Assembly (NCBI RefSeq): GCF_018991925.1
Contig: NW_024722158.1
Span: 4,611,275-4,675,274 of the forward strand
Origin: Homarus americanus
Lineage: Eukaryota; Arthropoda; Malacostraca; Decapoda; Nephropidae
Direction of reading: 5' to 3'
DNA: 64,000 bases
The translations under genes were made by a program, and so were the position numbers. Under the pieces are notes generated by a model that had not been told where the DNA came from, ran no database searches, and saw nothing but the letters and a program-made list of their open reading frames with translations. Shown here piece by piece: positions 48,513 to 60,094 of the stretch (positions within the stretch are counted from its first letter, which is position 1; each line of letters starts with the position of its first letter).

Positions 48513-48907
48513 TAATCACCCAAGCTTATCTCACCTGAGGAAGTTATACGTGATGTGGTTAAGTTGTAAAGTTATTATCGGTTTTGTTATTCATGGAGGC
48601 AGTGTTAATATTATTGTTGTTTTTATTATTGTTATTATTGTTGTAGTTATTATTCTTACAACAATAAACTAAACAACAAATGTCTCACTACGAAGAATTA
48701 ATAGATTATAGTCAATATGATAAACCTTCCTCATTGATACTGGATAAAGATTAGTCACGGTACATACGTAGATGTAAACATGTCTAACAGTTTATCTCCC
48801 CCCTCGTTTTATTAGTTTAATCACTCACCCTTATCAAGATTAAAGGTAGTTATGTCGTTAGGAAAAAAGTCATCTGAGTGGAATTATTTAAAGATTATAT
48901 TGCCTGA
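48513..48907. other. Single-copy intronic DNA
   Basis: AT-rich with a small imperfect TTATTATTG patch near 48610-48660. No exon is supported. Confidence 0.6.
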
Positions 48908-49105
48908 AAATCCTCCCCTTCTCCCCCTTCTCTCCTCCCGCATCCTTTTTCTCTCCCTCCCATTTCTTCCTTCCCTCCTTTCTACCCATCCCCTAACCCT
49001 CCCCCTTTTACCCCTTCCCTCCCCTTCTTCCTCTCTTTTCTTGCCTCCTTCCCTTCTTCCCCTTCTTCCCTCCTTCCCCTCCTCCCTCCCTCTTCCCTCA
49101 CCCCA
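48908..49105. repeat. Second polypyrimidine tract
   Basis: CCCTTC/CTCC-rich low-complexity sequence, less pure than the tract at 48.1-48.5 kb. Confidence 0.85.
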
Positions 49106-49234
49106 GCTTATATCACCAATATATTACCACCTCAACACTATGTTAAGGTAAGTTAGGTCAGTTTTAGTATAAGTATGTTTGAGAATAGATATTGATTTGA
49201 AAATAACGAATTGACAATAAAATGCGCTTTATAG

Positions 49235-49311
49235 GTGTGTGTGTGTGTGTGTATTTTTGTATGTATGTGTGAGTGTGCGCGCGTGTTGATGTATATTTTT
49301 GTGTGCGTATG

Positions 49312-49362
<51 letters not shown>
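49235..49362. repeat. (GT)n microsatellite cluster
   Basis: Interrupted GT runs at 49235-49285 and a clean run at 49316-49362. Confidence 0.95.
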
Positions 49363-49363
<1 letters not shown>

Positions 49364-49798
49364 CGCAATATTCACTCTCCCTGGATGACATATTGGGTGT
49401 CGTGTGGCGCCATTGTAATTCTAATGACTCAATAGATTCGACAAGTGCACTCCCCGTGCACAAAACCTGCCTATCCGTACCCCACGTAGCACCAGGGACT
49501 CTCACTTTTACTGTCTGCGCCATTAAGAGTTCAAATGGCTCGACGGGCCAATTATCGATGCGTCTTTGTCGTCAGGGTGGTGGAGAGTTGACAAGTACAG
49601 TGGATGATGCAAGTTGGGACGGGTCTAGGCGCCATCACGAGGCAGATGAGGACTGAGTCTTATATTATACCTGACACAAGGGCCAAATTTGCGAGGGTTT
49701 TGGCCAGGCGGGTTGCGGCTCTTGTCCACGACGGGTGATTGGTCCATCAGATCACGCTGTAACAAGTCTATTAATTCACAGTTACCGACGAGGGGTGC
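49363..49798. other. Single-copy island with a possible - strand exon
   Basis: One of the few non-repetitive stretches in the right half. On the - strand an acceptor-like GACTTGTTACAG is followed by an open stretch (RDLMDQSPVVDKSRNPPGQN, about 28 codons) and a GTCAG/GTATAA donor near 49672, so 49673-49757 could be a small exon. It does not encode the missing homeodomain N-terminal part, and I do not recognise it. Confidence 0.25.
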
Positions 49799-49799
49799 T

Positions 49800-50585
49800 G
49801 AGGTGAGGTTGGTAGTAGAGATGGGGCAGGTTGATGGTGGAGTGTGGGTGACAGGGTAGGGTAGGGTAGGGGCAGGTTGATGGTGGAGTGTAGGGGTGAC
49901 AGGGTAGGGTAGGGCAGGGGAGGTTGATGGTGGAGCGATGATAGAGTGTAGGTGACAGGGTAGGGTGGGGCAGGTTGATGGTGGAGTGTAGGGTGACAGG
50001 GTAGGGTAGGGCCAGGTTGATGGTGGAGTGTGGGGGTGACAGGGTAGGGTGGGGCAGCGGAGTTGATGGTGGAGTGTGGGGTGACAGGGTAGGGTGACAG
50101 GGTTAGGGTAGGGCAGGGCAGGTTGATGGTGGAGCGATGATGGAGTGTAGGGTGACAGGGGTGGGAATGGGCAGGTTGATGGTGGAGTGTAGGGTGACAG
50201 GGGTAGGGGTAGGGCAGGTTGATGGTGGAGTGTAGGGTGACAGGGTAGGGTAGGGCAGGGCAGGTTGTGGTGGAGTGTAGGGTGACAGGGTAAGTAGGGC
50301 AGGAGGCAGGTTGATGGTGGAGTGTAGGGTGACAGGGTAGGGCAGGTTGTTGGTGGAGTGTAGGGTGACAGGGTAGGGTAGGGCAGGGCAGGTTGATGGT
50401 GGAGTGTAGGGTGACAGGGTAGGGTAGGGCAGGGCAGGTTGATGGTGGAGCGATGATAGAGTGTAGGGTGACAGGGTAGAGCAGGTTGATGGTGGAGCGA
50501 TGATAGTGTAGGGTGACAGGGTAGGGCAGGTTGATGGTGGAGCGATGATAGAGTGTATGGGTGACAGGGTAGGGCAGGTTGCAAG
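49800..50585. repeat. ~40-50-bp minisatellite (GGTGACAGGGTAGGGTAGGG / CAGGTTGATGGTGGAG)
   Basis: About 18 copies of a variable unit combining GTGTAGGGTGACAGGGTAGG, GGGCAGG and TTGATGGTGGAG. Length varies through loss or gain of GTAGG blocks and an optional CGATGATAGA insert. The - strand open frames (PCHPTLHHQPALP) are repeat artefacts. Confidence 0.95.
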
Positions 50586-51160
50586 TAGGTCGACAGGGTT
50601 GGAAAGGATGAATATTAGCTGACAAGGTAAACTACGGTGACAGGGTAATGTAGGTTAAAGGTAGGTGACAAGAGGGTAAGATTAAGAGAGAGAGAGAGAG
50701 AGAGAGTCTGGTAACCCATCATAGAGTTAAGACAGCCCAGCAAACCCAACACACCACATAAGGTAATCAACAAAACAACCTCACCATTACCAACAGACCC
50801 TTCTCCTCCTCCACCCCTCTCCCCCACCCTCTCCCCCCCCCTCTCCCCCCACCCTCTCCCCCACCCCTCTCCACCTCTCTACTCCCCCCCCCCAGGCATC
50901 AAGATAGCGGGGTTGACAATAAGATAACAAGCACATGCGGACCATCCCGTCTGTCAAACAGGTGTGGCCATTTGTCGCCTCGTCCCAACTCCTCCTTGGA
51001 TACCTCGGCTTCCTTCCTAACAACCCCCCATCTCTCTCTCTCTCTCGCATACTTGGGTGTATAATACTCATACCCATACTCCCCCAAAAAAAAATAAATA
51101 AATAAATAAATAAAAATAAATCTGCAATTCCTTCATAAAATACATTGAATCTCTGTAGAT
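50586..51160. other. Intronic low-complexity and single-copy DNA
   Basis: Holds a (GA)n at 50687-50708, a C-rich CTCTCCCCC tract at 50800-50895, a short unique stretch (50900-51030) and an (AAAT)n patch at 51090-51120. No supported exon. Confidence 0.6.
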
Positions 51161-52505
51161 GGGTGTAGACGGTGGTGTTAAGGTGTAGGGGTGGTGTAGT
51201 GGTGTTAAGAGGTGGGGTGGTGTGGTGGTGTAGGGGTGTGGGGGTGGTGGTGGTTAGAGGGTGGGGGGTGGTGTGAGTGGTGTTAGAGGTGTGGGGGTGG
51301 TGTAGTGGATGGGGGTGGGGTGGTGTAGTGGTGTTAGAGGGTGGGGTGGTGTAGTGGTGTTAGAGGTGTAGGGGTGGTGTAGTGGTTAAGAGGGTGGGGG
51401 TGGTGTAGTGGTGTTAAGAGGGGTAGAGGGGTGGTGTAGTGGTGAGAGGGTAGAGGTGGTGTAGTGGTTAAGAGGGTGGAGAGTGGTGCAGTGGTGTTAG
51501 AGGTGTAGAGGGTGGTGAGTGGTGTTAGAGGGGGTAGAGGGTGGTGTAGTGGTGTTAAGAGGTGTAGAGGGTTGGTGTAGTGGTTAAGAGGGGGGTGATG
51601 TAGTGGGTGTTAAGAGGGGTAGAGGGGTGGTGTGAGTGGTTAGAGGGGGTAGGAGGTGGTGTAGTGGTGTTAGAGGGTGTAGGGTGGTGTAGTGGTGTTA
51701 GAGGGGTAGGGTGGTGTAGTGGTGTTAGAAAGGTGTGGAGGGTGGTGTAGTGGTTAGAGGGTGTAGAGGGTGGTGTAGTGGTGTTAAGAGGGGGTAGAGG
51801 GTGGTGTAGTGGTGTTAGGGGTAGAGGGTGGTGTAGTGGCGTTAAGAGGGTGGTGAGTGGTGTTAAGAGGGTGTAGAGGGTGGTGTAGTGGTTAGAGTGG
51901 GGGTGGTGCAGTGGTGTTAGAGGGTGTAGAGGGTGGTGTAGTGGTTAAGGGGGTAGAGGGTGGTGCAGTGGTGTTAAGAGGGTGGTGTAGTGGTGTTAAG
52001 AGGGTGTAGAGGGGTGTAGTGGTGTTAGAGGGTGTGAAGGTGGTGTAGTGGTGTAAGAGGGGTAGAGGTGGTGTAGTGGCGTTAAGAGGGTGTAGAGGGT
52101 GGTGTAGTGGTTAAGAGGGGTAGAGGGTGGTGCAGTGGTGTTAAGAGGTGGTGTAGTGGTGTTAAGAGGGTGTAGAGGGTGGTGTAGTGGTGTTAGAGGT
52201 GTAGAGGTGGTGTAGTGGTGTAAAGAGGGTAGAGGGTGTAGAGGGTGGTGTAGTGGTGTTAAGAGGGTGTAGAGGTGGGTGTAGTGGTGTTAGAGGAGGG
52301 GTGTAGTGGTGTTAGAGGGTGTAGAGGGTGGTGTAGTGGTTAAGAGGTGGGGGTGGTGCAGTGGTGTTAAGAGGTGTAGAGGTGTAGAGGGGTGTGAGTG
52401 GTGTTAAGGAGTGGGGTGCAGTGGTGTTAAGAGGGTGTAGAGGGTGTAGAGGGTGGTGTAGTGGTGTTAAGAGGTAGAGGGTGGTGCAGTGGTGTTAAGA
52501 GGGGG
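51161..52505. repeat. ~30-35-bp minisatellite (GGTGGTGTAGTGGTGTTAAG / AGGGTGTAGA)
   Basis: About 1.35 kb and roughly 40 copies of a G/T-rich unit with heavy length variation. The many one-base differences in G runs could be partly long-read consensus error. Confidence 0.95.
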
Positions 52506-52544
52506 GTCTAGTCGTAGCCAAAGTTGTGGGATTGGGACACGGGG

Positions 52545-52634
52545 AGGTGGTGGCGGCGATGGTGGTAGTAGTGGTGGTGGTGGCGATGGTGGTGATGGTG
52601 GCGGCGGTGATGTTAGTGGTGGTGGTGGTGTAGG
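52545..52634. repeat. GGT/GGC trinucleotide repeat
   Basis: Mixed GGTGGC, GATGGT and GGTGGT units directly following the 51-52.5 kb array. Confidence 0.9.
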
Positions 52635-53235
52635 GTACAAGTGTTGAGCAGCAGCGGATTTTAAGAGACAATCAATAGGGATTCTCTTCACCGACTCTTC
52701 TTTGATTCTCTTCTATAAGGCCCTGATGTCCTTTATTTCCGCGTGCTGTTGTTGCTGGTTTTTTTATATTCGTTGTTTTTCTTTACGTTTATTTATTATT
52801 TTCCTCCCCTCTTCCTTCTCTTCCTTCATCTACCTCTAACTCTTTCCCGCCTGTACTCAATCTCTCTCCCCACCCATTCCTCCCCCTCTCCCCCTCTCCC
52901 CACCCACTCCTCCTCTTCTCCCCTCATCTACCTCCCTCTGCCGTGGGCTCCCGTGGGCAGGAAACGGGGTCGGACATCCCCTGGGGAGCTGTAGCGTCGC
53001 CATGTGCCAGCACCGGAGAGTCCTAAACACCCTTACCCATAATCCCCTCCCTTCCTTACTCATAATCCCCCTCTCTCCCTTACCCACAATCCCCCTATCT
53101 CCCTTACCCATAATCCTTCCTTATCCATAATCCCGTTTCCTCCTTCCTCACCTCCTCCTCTTCCTTCCTTCCTTCCTTCGCCTCCTCCATCCCACTGCTC
53201 TACCTTCTCCTCCTCCTTTTCCACCTCTCCCCTTA
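52635..53235. other. Pyrimidine-rich DNA with a short unique island
   Basis: 52800-52930 and 53110-53230 are C/T-rich. 53030-53140 has CCCTTACCCATAATCCCC-type repeats. 52930-53020 is a unique, GC-rich stretch with no recognisable coding sense on either strand. Confidence 0.6.
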
Positions 53236-53239
53236 GTAT

Positions 53240-53672
53240 TGGAGCCTACTTATATTAGTGCTGGGGTCTATTAGTACTGGGGCCTATTAGTACTGGGGGT
53301 CTATTAGAACAGGGGCCTATTAGTACTGGGGTCTATTAGAACAGGGGCCTATTAGTACTGGTGCCTATTAGTACTGGGGCTTATTAGTACTGGGGTCTAC
53401 TAGAACAGGGGCCTATTGTACTGGGATCTATTAGAACAGGGGCCTATTGTACTGGGGCCTATTAGTACTGGGGCTTATTAGTACTGGGGTCTACTAGAAC
53501 AGGGGCCTATTAGTACTGGGAATCTATTAGAACAGGGGCCTATTAGTACTGGGGCCTTTTAGTACTGGGGCCCTATTAGTACTGGGCCTATGGTACTGGG
53601 GCCTATTAGTACTGGGGCTTATTAGTACTGGGGTCTATTAGAACAGGGGCCTATTAGTACTGGGGCCCATGT
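53240..53672. repeat. Minisatellite of GGGGCCTATTAGTACTG and GTCTATTAGAACA units
   Basis: About 25 copies of a 16-18-bp sub-unit of two alternating kinds (TAGTACTGGGGCCTAT and TAGAACAGGGGCCTAT), giving a higher-order period of about 33 bp. Confidence 0.95.
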
Positions 53673-54244
53673 GAGTGGCGGACTGAAGTAGAGTCATCTT
53701 GTTTCCCTCACCTCACGTGCTAATGGTGACTGATGGTGATTAATGGTGTCCTGGGGGTGTGGGGGAGATGGTGAAGAGGAAGAGACAGGTGGGGGAAGGA
53801 TGGTGGGGAGGCGGAGGATGGAGGGAGGTGGACGTGGGGAAGGATGGTGGGGAGGGATAGAACTGGGGGTAGTATGATTGTAGGATAGGGAGGAGGATGT
53901 AATGCGATGGAAGAGGGAGAGGAAGAGTGGAGGGAAGCTGAGGAGAATATGAGATGAGGTAAGAGTGAGGGAGGAGAGTACTAGGAAATAATGATGAGGA
54001 GAGAGGGAGGAGGGAGGAAAAACAGGGAGAATGAGTGTCTGGTGAGAGAGCCAGGCGGGTGCCACGTGACCATTGCCAGCGGGTGGGTGTTGACACGTGC
54101 TATTGTTACTGATATATAGGATGGCACTTGACCTCTCTCTCTCTCTCCGGTTAAGATACACATTATACCACCTAACCTAACCTAACCATATAGGACTTCA
54201 CAACTGCCATGGTTCGTCATTGACATATATACATCAGGAACTTG
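53673..54244. other. Purine-rich DNA, then a short unique stretch
   Basis: 53750-54030 is GGA/GAG-rich low complexity. 54030-54120 is unique. A (CT)n lies at 54132-54148 and a short CCTAACCTAACC at 54172-54185. No supported exon. Confidence 0.6.
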
Positions 54245-54385
54245 CATCTCACTGTTTGCGTCTCCCTGTTTACCTCTCCCGATTTGCGTCTCCCTGTTTG
54301 AGTCTCTGTTCACGTCTCCCTGTTTTCGTCCCTGTTTACGTCTGTTTCCATCTCCCTATTTGCGTTTCTGTTTGCGTCTCACAAG
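54245..54385. repeat. GTCTCCCTGTTTGCGTCTC minisatellite
   Basis: About nine imperfect units of GTCTCCCTGTTT(G/A)C. The unit is short (14-18 bp) and variable. Confidence 0.85.
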
Positions 54386-54587
54386 AGGCCTGGGTGATCA
54401 TACGGTGAGACGCTTCAGTCATGTGTGTGTGTGTTGTCAGGGCCGCTTCCCCATAGTGTCCCTCACCTGACTAATTATAAGGTAATTACTAATCTGATAC
54501 ACGACTTAATATAGTTTACCTGGTTCACAAAGGTGGGACGAGAGAGAGGGAAGGAGTGGGGGGTAAGTGTCTCAAGGTGTAGTAGAG

Positions 54588-54628
54588 AGAAGGAAGGAAG
54601 GAAGGAAGGAAGGAAGGAAGGAAGGAAG

Positions 54629-54658
<30 letters not shown>
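54588..54658. repeat. (GGAA)n then (GAAA)n tetranucleotide repeat
   Basis: A GGAA run passing into a GAAA run, a typical compound microsatellite. Confidence 0.95.
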
Positions 54659-54659
<1 letters not shown>

Positions 54660-54783
54660 TAAGAATATTACTATATAAGCGGGGGTAAAACTGACTTGGA
54701 AAGAGGTTGGACTTGTACTCTGAGACTTGGCTTTTATAGGAATACACACTTGGACTTCACTCAGGATGGACTTAGCCTTAGGG

Positions 54784-54892
54784 GAAATATATTTGGACTT
54801 TTGTGGAAATATATTGGACTTTTGGGGAAATATATTGGACTTTTGGGGAAATATATTGGACTTTTGGGGAAATATATTGGACTTGTAGGGAA
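54784..54892. repeat. 21-bp minisatellite
   Basis: Five copies of GGGGAAATATATTGGACTTTT (or close variants); the period is a multiple of 3, so both strands remain open. Confidence 0.95.
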
Positions 54893-54934
54893 CTTTGGTT
54901 GGACGTAGAGGGTAACAGGCTTGAACTTAAAGAC

Positions 54935-55155
54935 AGACAGAGAGACAGGGGGATAAATAGACATACAAATGGCGATAGGCATAAAAATATAGACATATAT
55001 GTAGATAGACAGAATCACAGACAGACATACAGTCAGATAGAAGAATATAGCCAGACTGACAGACATACGTATATACAAATAGATAGATATAGGCAGATAG
55101 ACAGAATAACAGATTGACAGACAGACAGATATGACGACAGACAGACAGACACAGA
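54935..55155. repeat. ACAG/ATAG-rich degenerate tetranucleotide region
   Basis: Imperfect (ACAG)n, (ATAG)n and ACAT units with ACAGACAGACAGACAC at the end. Confidence 0.85.
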
Positions 55156-55223
55156 ATAAGAGAAAACGTTAAAAAAAGTGGTAGTTTTTTTAAGACCGAA
55201 AGAGCAAAAGTTTCCGAGGGGAA

Positions 55224-55462
55224 GTTTACAAAGTTTCAGGTGGGGCGCTAATAAAAGTTTCAGGTGGGGAGTTAATAAAAGTTTCAGGTGGGGAGTTAAT
55301 AAAAGTTTCAGGTGGGGAGTTAATAAAAGTTTCAGGTGGGGAGTTAATAAAAGTTTCAGGTGGGGAGTTAATAAAAGTTTCAGGTGGGGAGCTAATAAAA
55401 GTTTCAGGTGGGGAGTTAATAAAAGTTTCAGGTGGGGAGCTAATAAAAGTTTCAGATGGGAG
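55224..55462. repeat. 24-bp minisatellite
   Basis: About ten copies of a 24-bp unit containing AGTTTCAGGTGGGGAGTTAA and TAAA; two copies read GAGCTAA in place of GAGTTAA. Confidence 0.97.
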
Positions 55463-56490
55463 ATGAGCAATAAAAAAAAAGTTCCCAGAGTTAGAAAAAT
55501 TTTTCAGCAGAAAATTAATCCAAAAAGTTCACAAGATTGATGGAAAACCTAAAAAAAAAAAGAAGTTCCAAAGCGGTGACGTCGAATGCAAAAAAAAGTT
55601 CAAAATTAAATAAGAGAAACTTAACAAAAGCTCAAAATGGCGGAGATGTCGAACTAAAAATTTAAAAAAAAGTTCCACAAGAATTTTTAGTACGTTATAT
55701 AATAAAGGTGAAGGGAAAAAACCTTTAAAGCTTCAGAACAGGAGAGCAAGTTCCAGTGGTAGGAAATGGAAGGAGAGAATAGAGGGAGGAGGGGGTTGTG
55801 AGGGGATGATGGCTAGGTAGATGGATAGAAGCTGAAGGATAATAATAACAAGAACAATAGTAGTAGCTGTAGTAGTAGTAGTAGTAGTAGTAGCAGTGGT
55901 AGTAGTAGTAGTAGCAGTAGTAGTAGGAGTAGCGGCAGGTATCGTAAGAGCCGGGGTTCAACAGGTGCTAATTAACATACTTATAAAGAGTCCCAGGTGT
56001 TGAGTCCCACAAGAGTATGATGAACATTATGATACTAATGAGAACAAAAGTTATTACACTGATGATACTATTATTACTACTATTACTACTACTACGTTTA
56101 ATAATGATGATGGTGATTGATAATAATAATTAGTATCTCCAACAATATTTTATATCAATAATTATATAAAAATAACAATATTAATAGTAATGAAAGTAAT
56201 TATAGGATTATCAATAATAATAATAATAACAACAACAATAATGATACTAATAGATTGCACTCGAGCGAGGTTCCGGTTCACAACGAGTAGTTACTAGTCT
56301 CAAAACTAAACATCATTGACCCTTGACCTTTTTTACCTTTATACTATAACAGTTGTAGGTGTTGTGATGAATGAGCAACACCAAGCCTTAACTCATGTTG
56401 TTCTTGAGTTATGTGGCGGACAGACATAGAGACACACATACGGACGGCACTGTCAACATTAAATGGGAATTATTGATATGTCCTTGTTTA
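55463..56490. other. Low-complexity and AT-rich intronic DNA
   Basis: 55470-55730 is A-rich with AAAAAAGTTC words. 55865-55930 is a (TAG)n run. 56040-56250 is AAT/ACT trinucleotide-rich. 56260-56480 is unique with no exon. Nothing coding is supported. Confidence 0.65.
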
Positions 56491-57520
56491 CTGAATCCAG
56501 AGGAGGAGGAGGAGAGTGAGGGAGAGGTGAGAGAAGAGGAAGGGTGTGAGAGAAGAGAGTGCGGAGGTTGAAGAGAAGGAGATTGGTAGGAGAGGTAGGA
56601 AGTGAGAGAGAGAGAGAGAGAGAGGGACAAGGGAAGCTGAAGAGAGAGATAGAGAGAATACATGTGAGGGTAGAAGAGGGAGGCAGCGGGAGAGACTAAG
56701 TGAGAGGGGACGGATGGCAGCAAGAGACAGGGCTGGTGAGAGTAGAGAGAGGGCAAGTGGCAGAGTGAGAGGGGGGGGGGAGGGGTAGGTATAAAAGTAA
56801 GAGAGGGGGGTGACAGAGAGAGAGAGGGGGAAGGGGTAAGTGGAGGAAGAGAGGGATTGAGAGTGAGATAGAGGGAGGGAGAGATAGAGAGGGAGGGAGA
56901 GGGTGAGCCGTGTACTCGTGGGGACACCTGACTTAATTCATTTACAAACTTGTTTAAGAGGAAAACACAGGCGGTGCATAATGCGTTTTGCGACCCTCAA
57001 AACTTACCCACCCCACCTGGAGGTCACCAGCACAGGGAGGCCAGGTGAGAAGGCAGGTGAGGGCTGTGGAGGACAGGTGAGGGTTGTTGAGGACGGGTGA
57101 GGGCTGTGAAGGGGAGAGGTAAGGAGGCTTGGAAGGGCAGGTAAAATGAGAGGTGAGGAGGGAAGGAAGAAGGAGGGAAAGGGATGGGGAGGCACGAAGA
57201 GGGAAGGAGGAAAGGGGAAGTGACGTGAGGGAAGGAAGGAAGGTGAGAGTAAGAGAGGAAAATGAGAACTGAGAGAAGGGAAAAAGACAAGAGAAAGAGG
57301 AAATAAATATAAAAGGCAAAGGAAGAGGAGATGATGGGAAGGAGGAAGGGAAGGGAGGGGAGGGGAGGGGGAGGGAAGGGAAGGGTAAAGTAATAACATC
57401 AAGGTAATGGCAGTGTAAGGTAAATTAAGGAGGAGTATAGGGTAAGATGGAACAGGGGTAAAGGCAGGATGGAGGGGCCGTGAAGGGAAGGGAGGGGAGG
57501 GAAGGGAAGGTTAGGGGAAA
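56491..57520. repeat. Long GA/GGGA purine-rich tract
   Basis: 56500-56910 is (GA)/(GGGA)-rich. 56911-57010 is a short unique gap. 57040-57510 is again G/A-rich with GGGAAGGGAGGGGAGGGG blocks. The - strand open frames are composition artefacts. Confidence 0.85.
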
Positions 57521-57639
57521 ACAATTGGATTAAGTAATGGTAGGCTACTGTAATGAAAGGGAGGGTGTAGGGTCGTGGGGAGATTGAGTGGGGTGTAGGT
57601 AAGAGTGGGTTTAGGTTAGGTTAGGTTATAGGTACCCCT

Positions 57640-57882
57640 CTTATGGGGAAGGAAGGTACGACTTATGGGGAAGGAAGGTACGACTTATGGGGAAGGAAGG
57701 TACGACTTATGGGGAAGGAAGGTACGACTTATGGGGAAGGAAGGTACGACTTATGAGGAAGTAAGGTACGACTTATGGGGAAGGAAGGTACGACTTATGG
57801 ACTTATGGGGAAGGAAGGTACGACTTATGGGGAAGGAAGGTACGACTTATGGGGAAGGAAGGTACGACTTAAGGGGAGGAAC
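57640..57882. repeat. 21-bp minisatellite
   Basis: About 11 copies of GGAAGGTACGACTTATGGGGA with one short duplicated TTATGGAC near 57800. Confidence 0.97.
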
Positions 57883-58034
57883 GGAGACACGCCATCTGGG
57901 GATCTGTCGAGGCTTCAGGTGGTGTCACTCAGTGCTCCATCAGGGCAGGTCCTGGGTGCGTCTCCTAATGAGGCTTCACTGGAGACCTACAGGGTTTACT
58001 TTGATCTTAACCTCCCAGGCTCCTCCCTCTCTCC
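57883..58034. other. Single-copy island
   Basis: About 150 bp of non-repetitive sequence between two arrays. Its forward frames are open but encode nothing I recognise. Confidence 0.5.
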
Positions 58035-58192
58035 TTCCGTCCGTCCGTCCGTTTGTCCTTCCTTCCTTCCTTCTTTCCTTCCGTCCGTCCGTTTGTCCGT
58101 CCTTCCTTCCTTCTTTCCTTCCGTCCGTCCGTCCATTTGTCCGTCCTTCCTTCCTTCCTTCCTTCCTTCCTTCCTTCCTTCCGTCCGTCTTA
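58035..58192. repeat. CCGTCCGT/TTCCTTCC tetranucleotide composite
   Basis: Alternating (CCGT)n with GTTTGT and (TTCC)n blocks, in three higher-order copies of about 45-60 bp. Confidence 0.95.
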
Positions 58193-58483
58193 CACGTTCT
58201 CAGGGTACGTTCTCTCGGCACATATCTTCCTACTTTCTGGGTCGTTCTGAACACGTTCTAGAGGGACACTTTAAGGGTTCACGTTCTTGTATACGACTAC
58301 TGCCCTCCACCCACCACAGAACCTTTCCTAAGCACGTTCCTATAAGACGTTCTCAGTGTCCACTCCAGAAGTCGTCGTTTTAAGCACGTTCTCAGTGCCT
58401 CGTTGTCCCTTGGGTGTTGAGGGCCGTTCGTGGCTGGGATGAGGAGGAGGAGAAGGGAGGAGGCAGAGGCAAGGACTTAGCTT
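58193..58483. other. Mostly single-copy DNA with recurrent CACGTTCT words
   Basis: ACGTTCTCAG/CACGTTCT recurs about seven times at irregular spacing between 58192 and 58395. No exon is supported. Confidence 0.5.
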
Positions 58484-58642
58484 CACCACCATCACTACCA
58501 CCACCACCACTATCACCACCACCATCACCACTATCACCACCACCACCACTATCACCGCCGACCACTATCACCACCACCACCACCACTATCACCACCACCA
58601 CTATCACCACCACCACTATCACCACTATCACTACCACCATCT
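58484..58642. repeat. (CAC/CAT) trinucleotide repeat
   Basis: CACCACCACTATCACCACC-type units for about 160 bp. Confidence 0.95.
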
Positions 58643-58892
58643 CAGCTCCTCCCGGAATTAAAATGTCTTGGTCGGCGGCGTTGAGTCACAGTCAAACGTC
58701 TAGGATGCCTTAATGGAGAAGTCCGACCCCCTGTGTTGTCGGAGTAGTAGTGTGGGTATAGGGTGTATGGTAAGGTGTATTGATTCATGTCACTAGTAGG
58801 TTAACAGGTTTGTGTGGGGTGGGGGGGGGCTAGTTTATATATATGTACACTATACACACACACACTACCCTGTACAGTAATATACATACACA

Positions 58893-58934
58893 CTACACTA
58901 CACTACACTACACTACACTACACTACACTACACT
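58893..58934. repeat. (ACACT)n pentanucleotide repeat
   Basis: About eight units of ACACT. Confidence 0.95.
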
Positions 58935-59151
58935 GACATACATGTATTCACTCCCAGTCAATGTTACTTTTTGCACTGTCACTATGTTGAAATGTCCTGT
59001 AGTTTGAGCTTCTCCCCACCGAGTTATTATGTATCATATTTATATCACTTATATTACTTGTATTGTAAATCAAGAGACCCATTCCCCAATTATGTAACTA
59101 TATTTTCAGCCTTCCGGCAGCCATGCTCTTTCAATAAACCGTTAATTATTA

Positions 59152-59180
59152 TTATTACATACATACATACAGTACATACA

Positions 59181-59214
<34 letters not shown>

Positions 59215-59262
59215 CTGTACATACATACACTACACTAACACACACACACACACACACATGAA
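59152..59262. repeat. (CATA)n and (CA)n microsatellites
   Basis: A CATA run (interrupted by CAGTA and TATACTGTA) followed by a (CA)n at 59240-59259. Confidence 0.95.
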
Positions 59263-59404
59263 TCAAGGCTTTCTTAACACTTCCTCAGGCCATGTGATCC
59301 TTTAAAGCGAAATTTCTACAAGTCAATTTACATATATATTGCATTATACTCCCGCACCCAACACATGCCGGGGATTTCTGCCACTTCGCCTCCTCCCGCG
59401 CCCG

Positions 59405-59600
59405 GACTAACCTAACCTAACCCAACCCAACCCGGACTAAGCTAACTTACCTAATTTAGCCTGACCTAACTAAACTTAACGTAACTTAACCTAACCTAAC
59501 CTAACCTAACCTAACCTAACCTAACCTACTTGGACTCGGAACCTAACTTATCTATAATTTAAGCTGACTATATTTAACCTAACCTATAACCTAACCAGGA
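59405..59600. repeat. Interstitial telomere-like (CCTAA)n
   Basis: A clean core of about nine CCTAA units (59486-59527) with degenerate CTAAC/CCTAA words on both sides. Confidence 0.93.
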
Positions 59601-60094
59601 ACTTCTCGTGCCTCGGGTTCACAATGAGTCTTGTGTGAACTTTTTTTTTGAACTTTTATAACTCAGACAGAGAGCTGACGTGTATAGTTTTTCAAATAGA
59701 GTCTTGGGGTAATTACGACGCCATATTGGTACTATAGTATACTGTAATTATATATCACTGGAGAATATATTTCAGTTATACTAAAGTCTCTGTGTAATAT
59801 TTCTTCACTCTTTTAACAGTAAATCTTTTATGTCATAGTTCAGGTGAGAGAGTTGGCCGGCAGTGATGGGGAATACTTTAGTGAAGGCAGGGAACACGAG
59901 AGGGATGTTGTTGATGACGTAATTATTATTATTGGTGTTAGATGTAATGATGGTACTGAAAAGGTTATTGGTGGTTAAATGAGAACCCTAGAATAATGAT
60001 AATAATGATGATGATGATAATTACCCTCACCGTCGTGGTACAGTAGTGGGATAATGTTGTGGTACAGGAGACTGTATACTGTAATGGTACAGTG
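59601..60094. other. Single-copy AT-rich intronic DNA
   Basis: No supported exon. A small GAT/AAT trinucleotide patch lies at 59996-60020. Confidence 0.6.

Noticed and set aside
48148..48519. Long open frames on both strands (Ser/Pro- or Glu/Gly/Arg-rich)
   Set aside because: They are by-products of the polypyrimidine tract, which has no stop codons in several frames. No splice or codon-bias support.
49625..50625. Two overlapping ~300-codon - strand frames rich in His/Pro/Thr
   Set aside because: Translations of the 40-50-bp minisatellite. Two frames are open at once and follow the repeat period.
57883..58034. Possible reverse-transcriptase fragment (SAPSGQVLGASP resembles the GVPQGSVLGP motif)
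   Set aside because: The resemblance is short and no neighbouring RT motifs are in frame. Treated as unassigned single-copy sequence.
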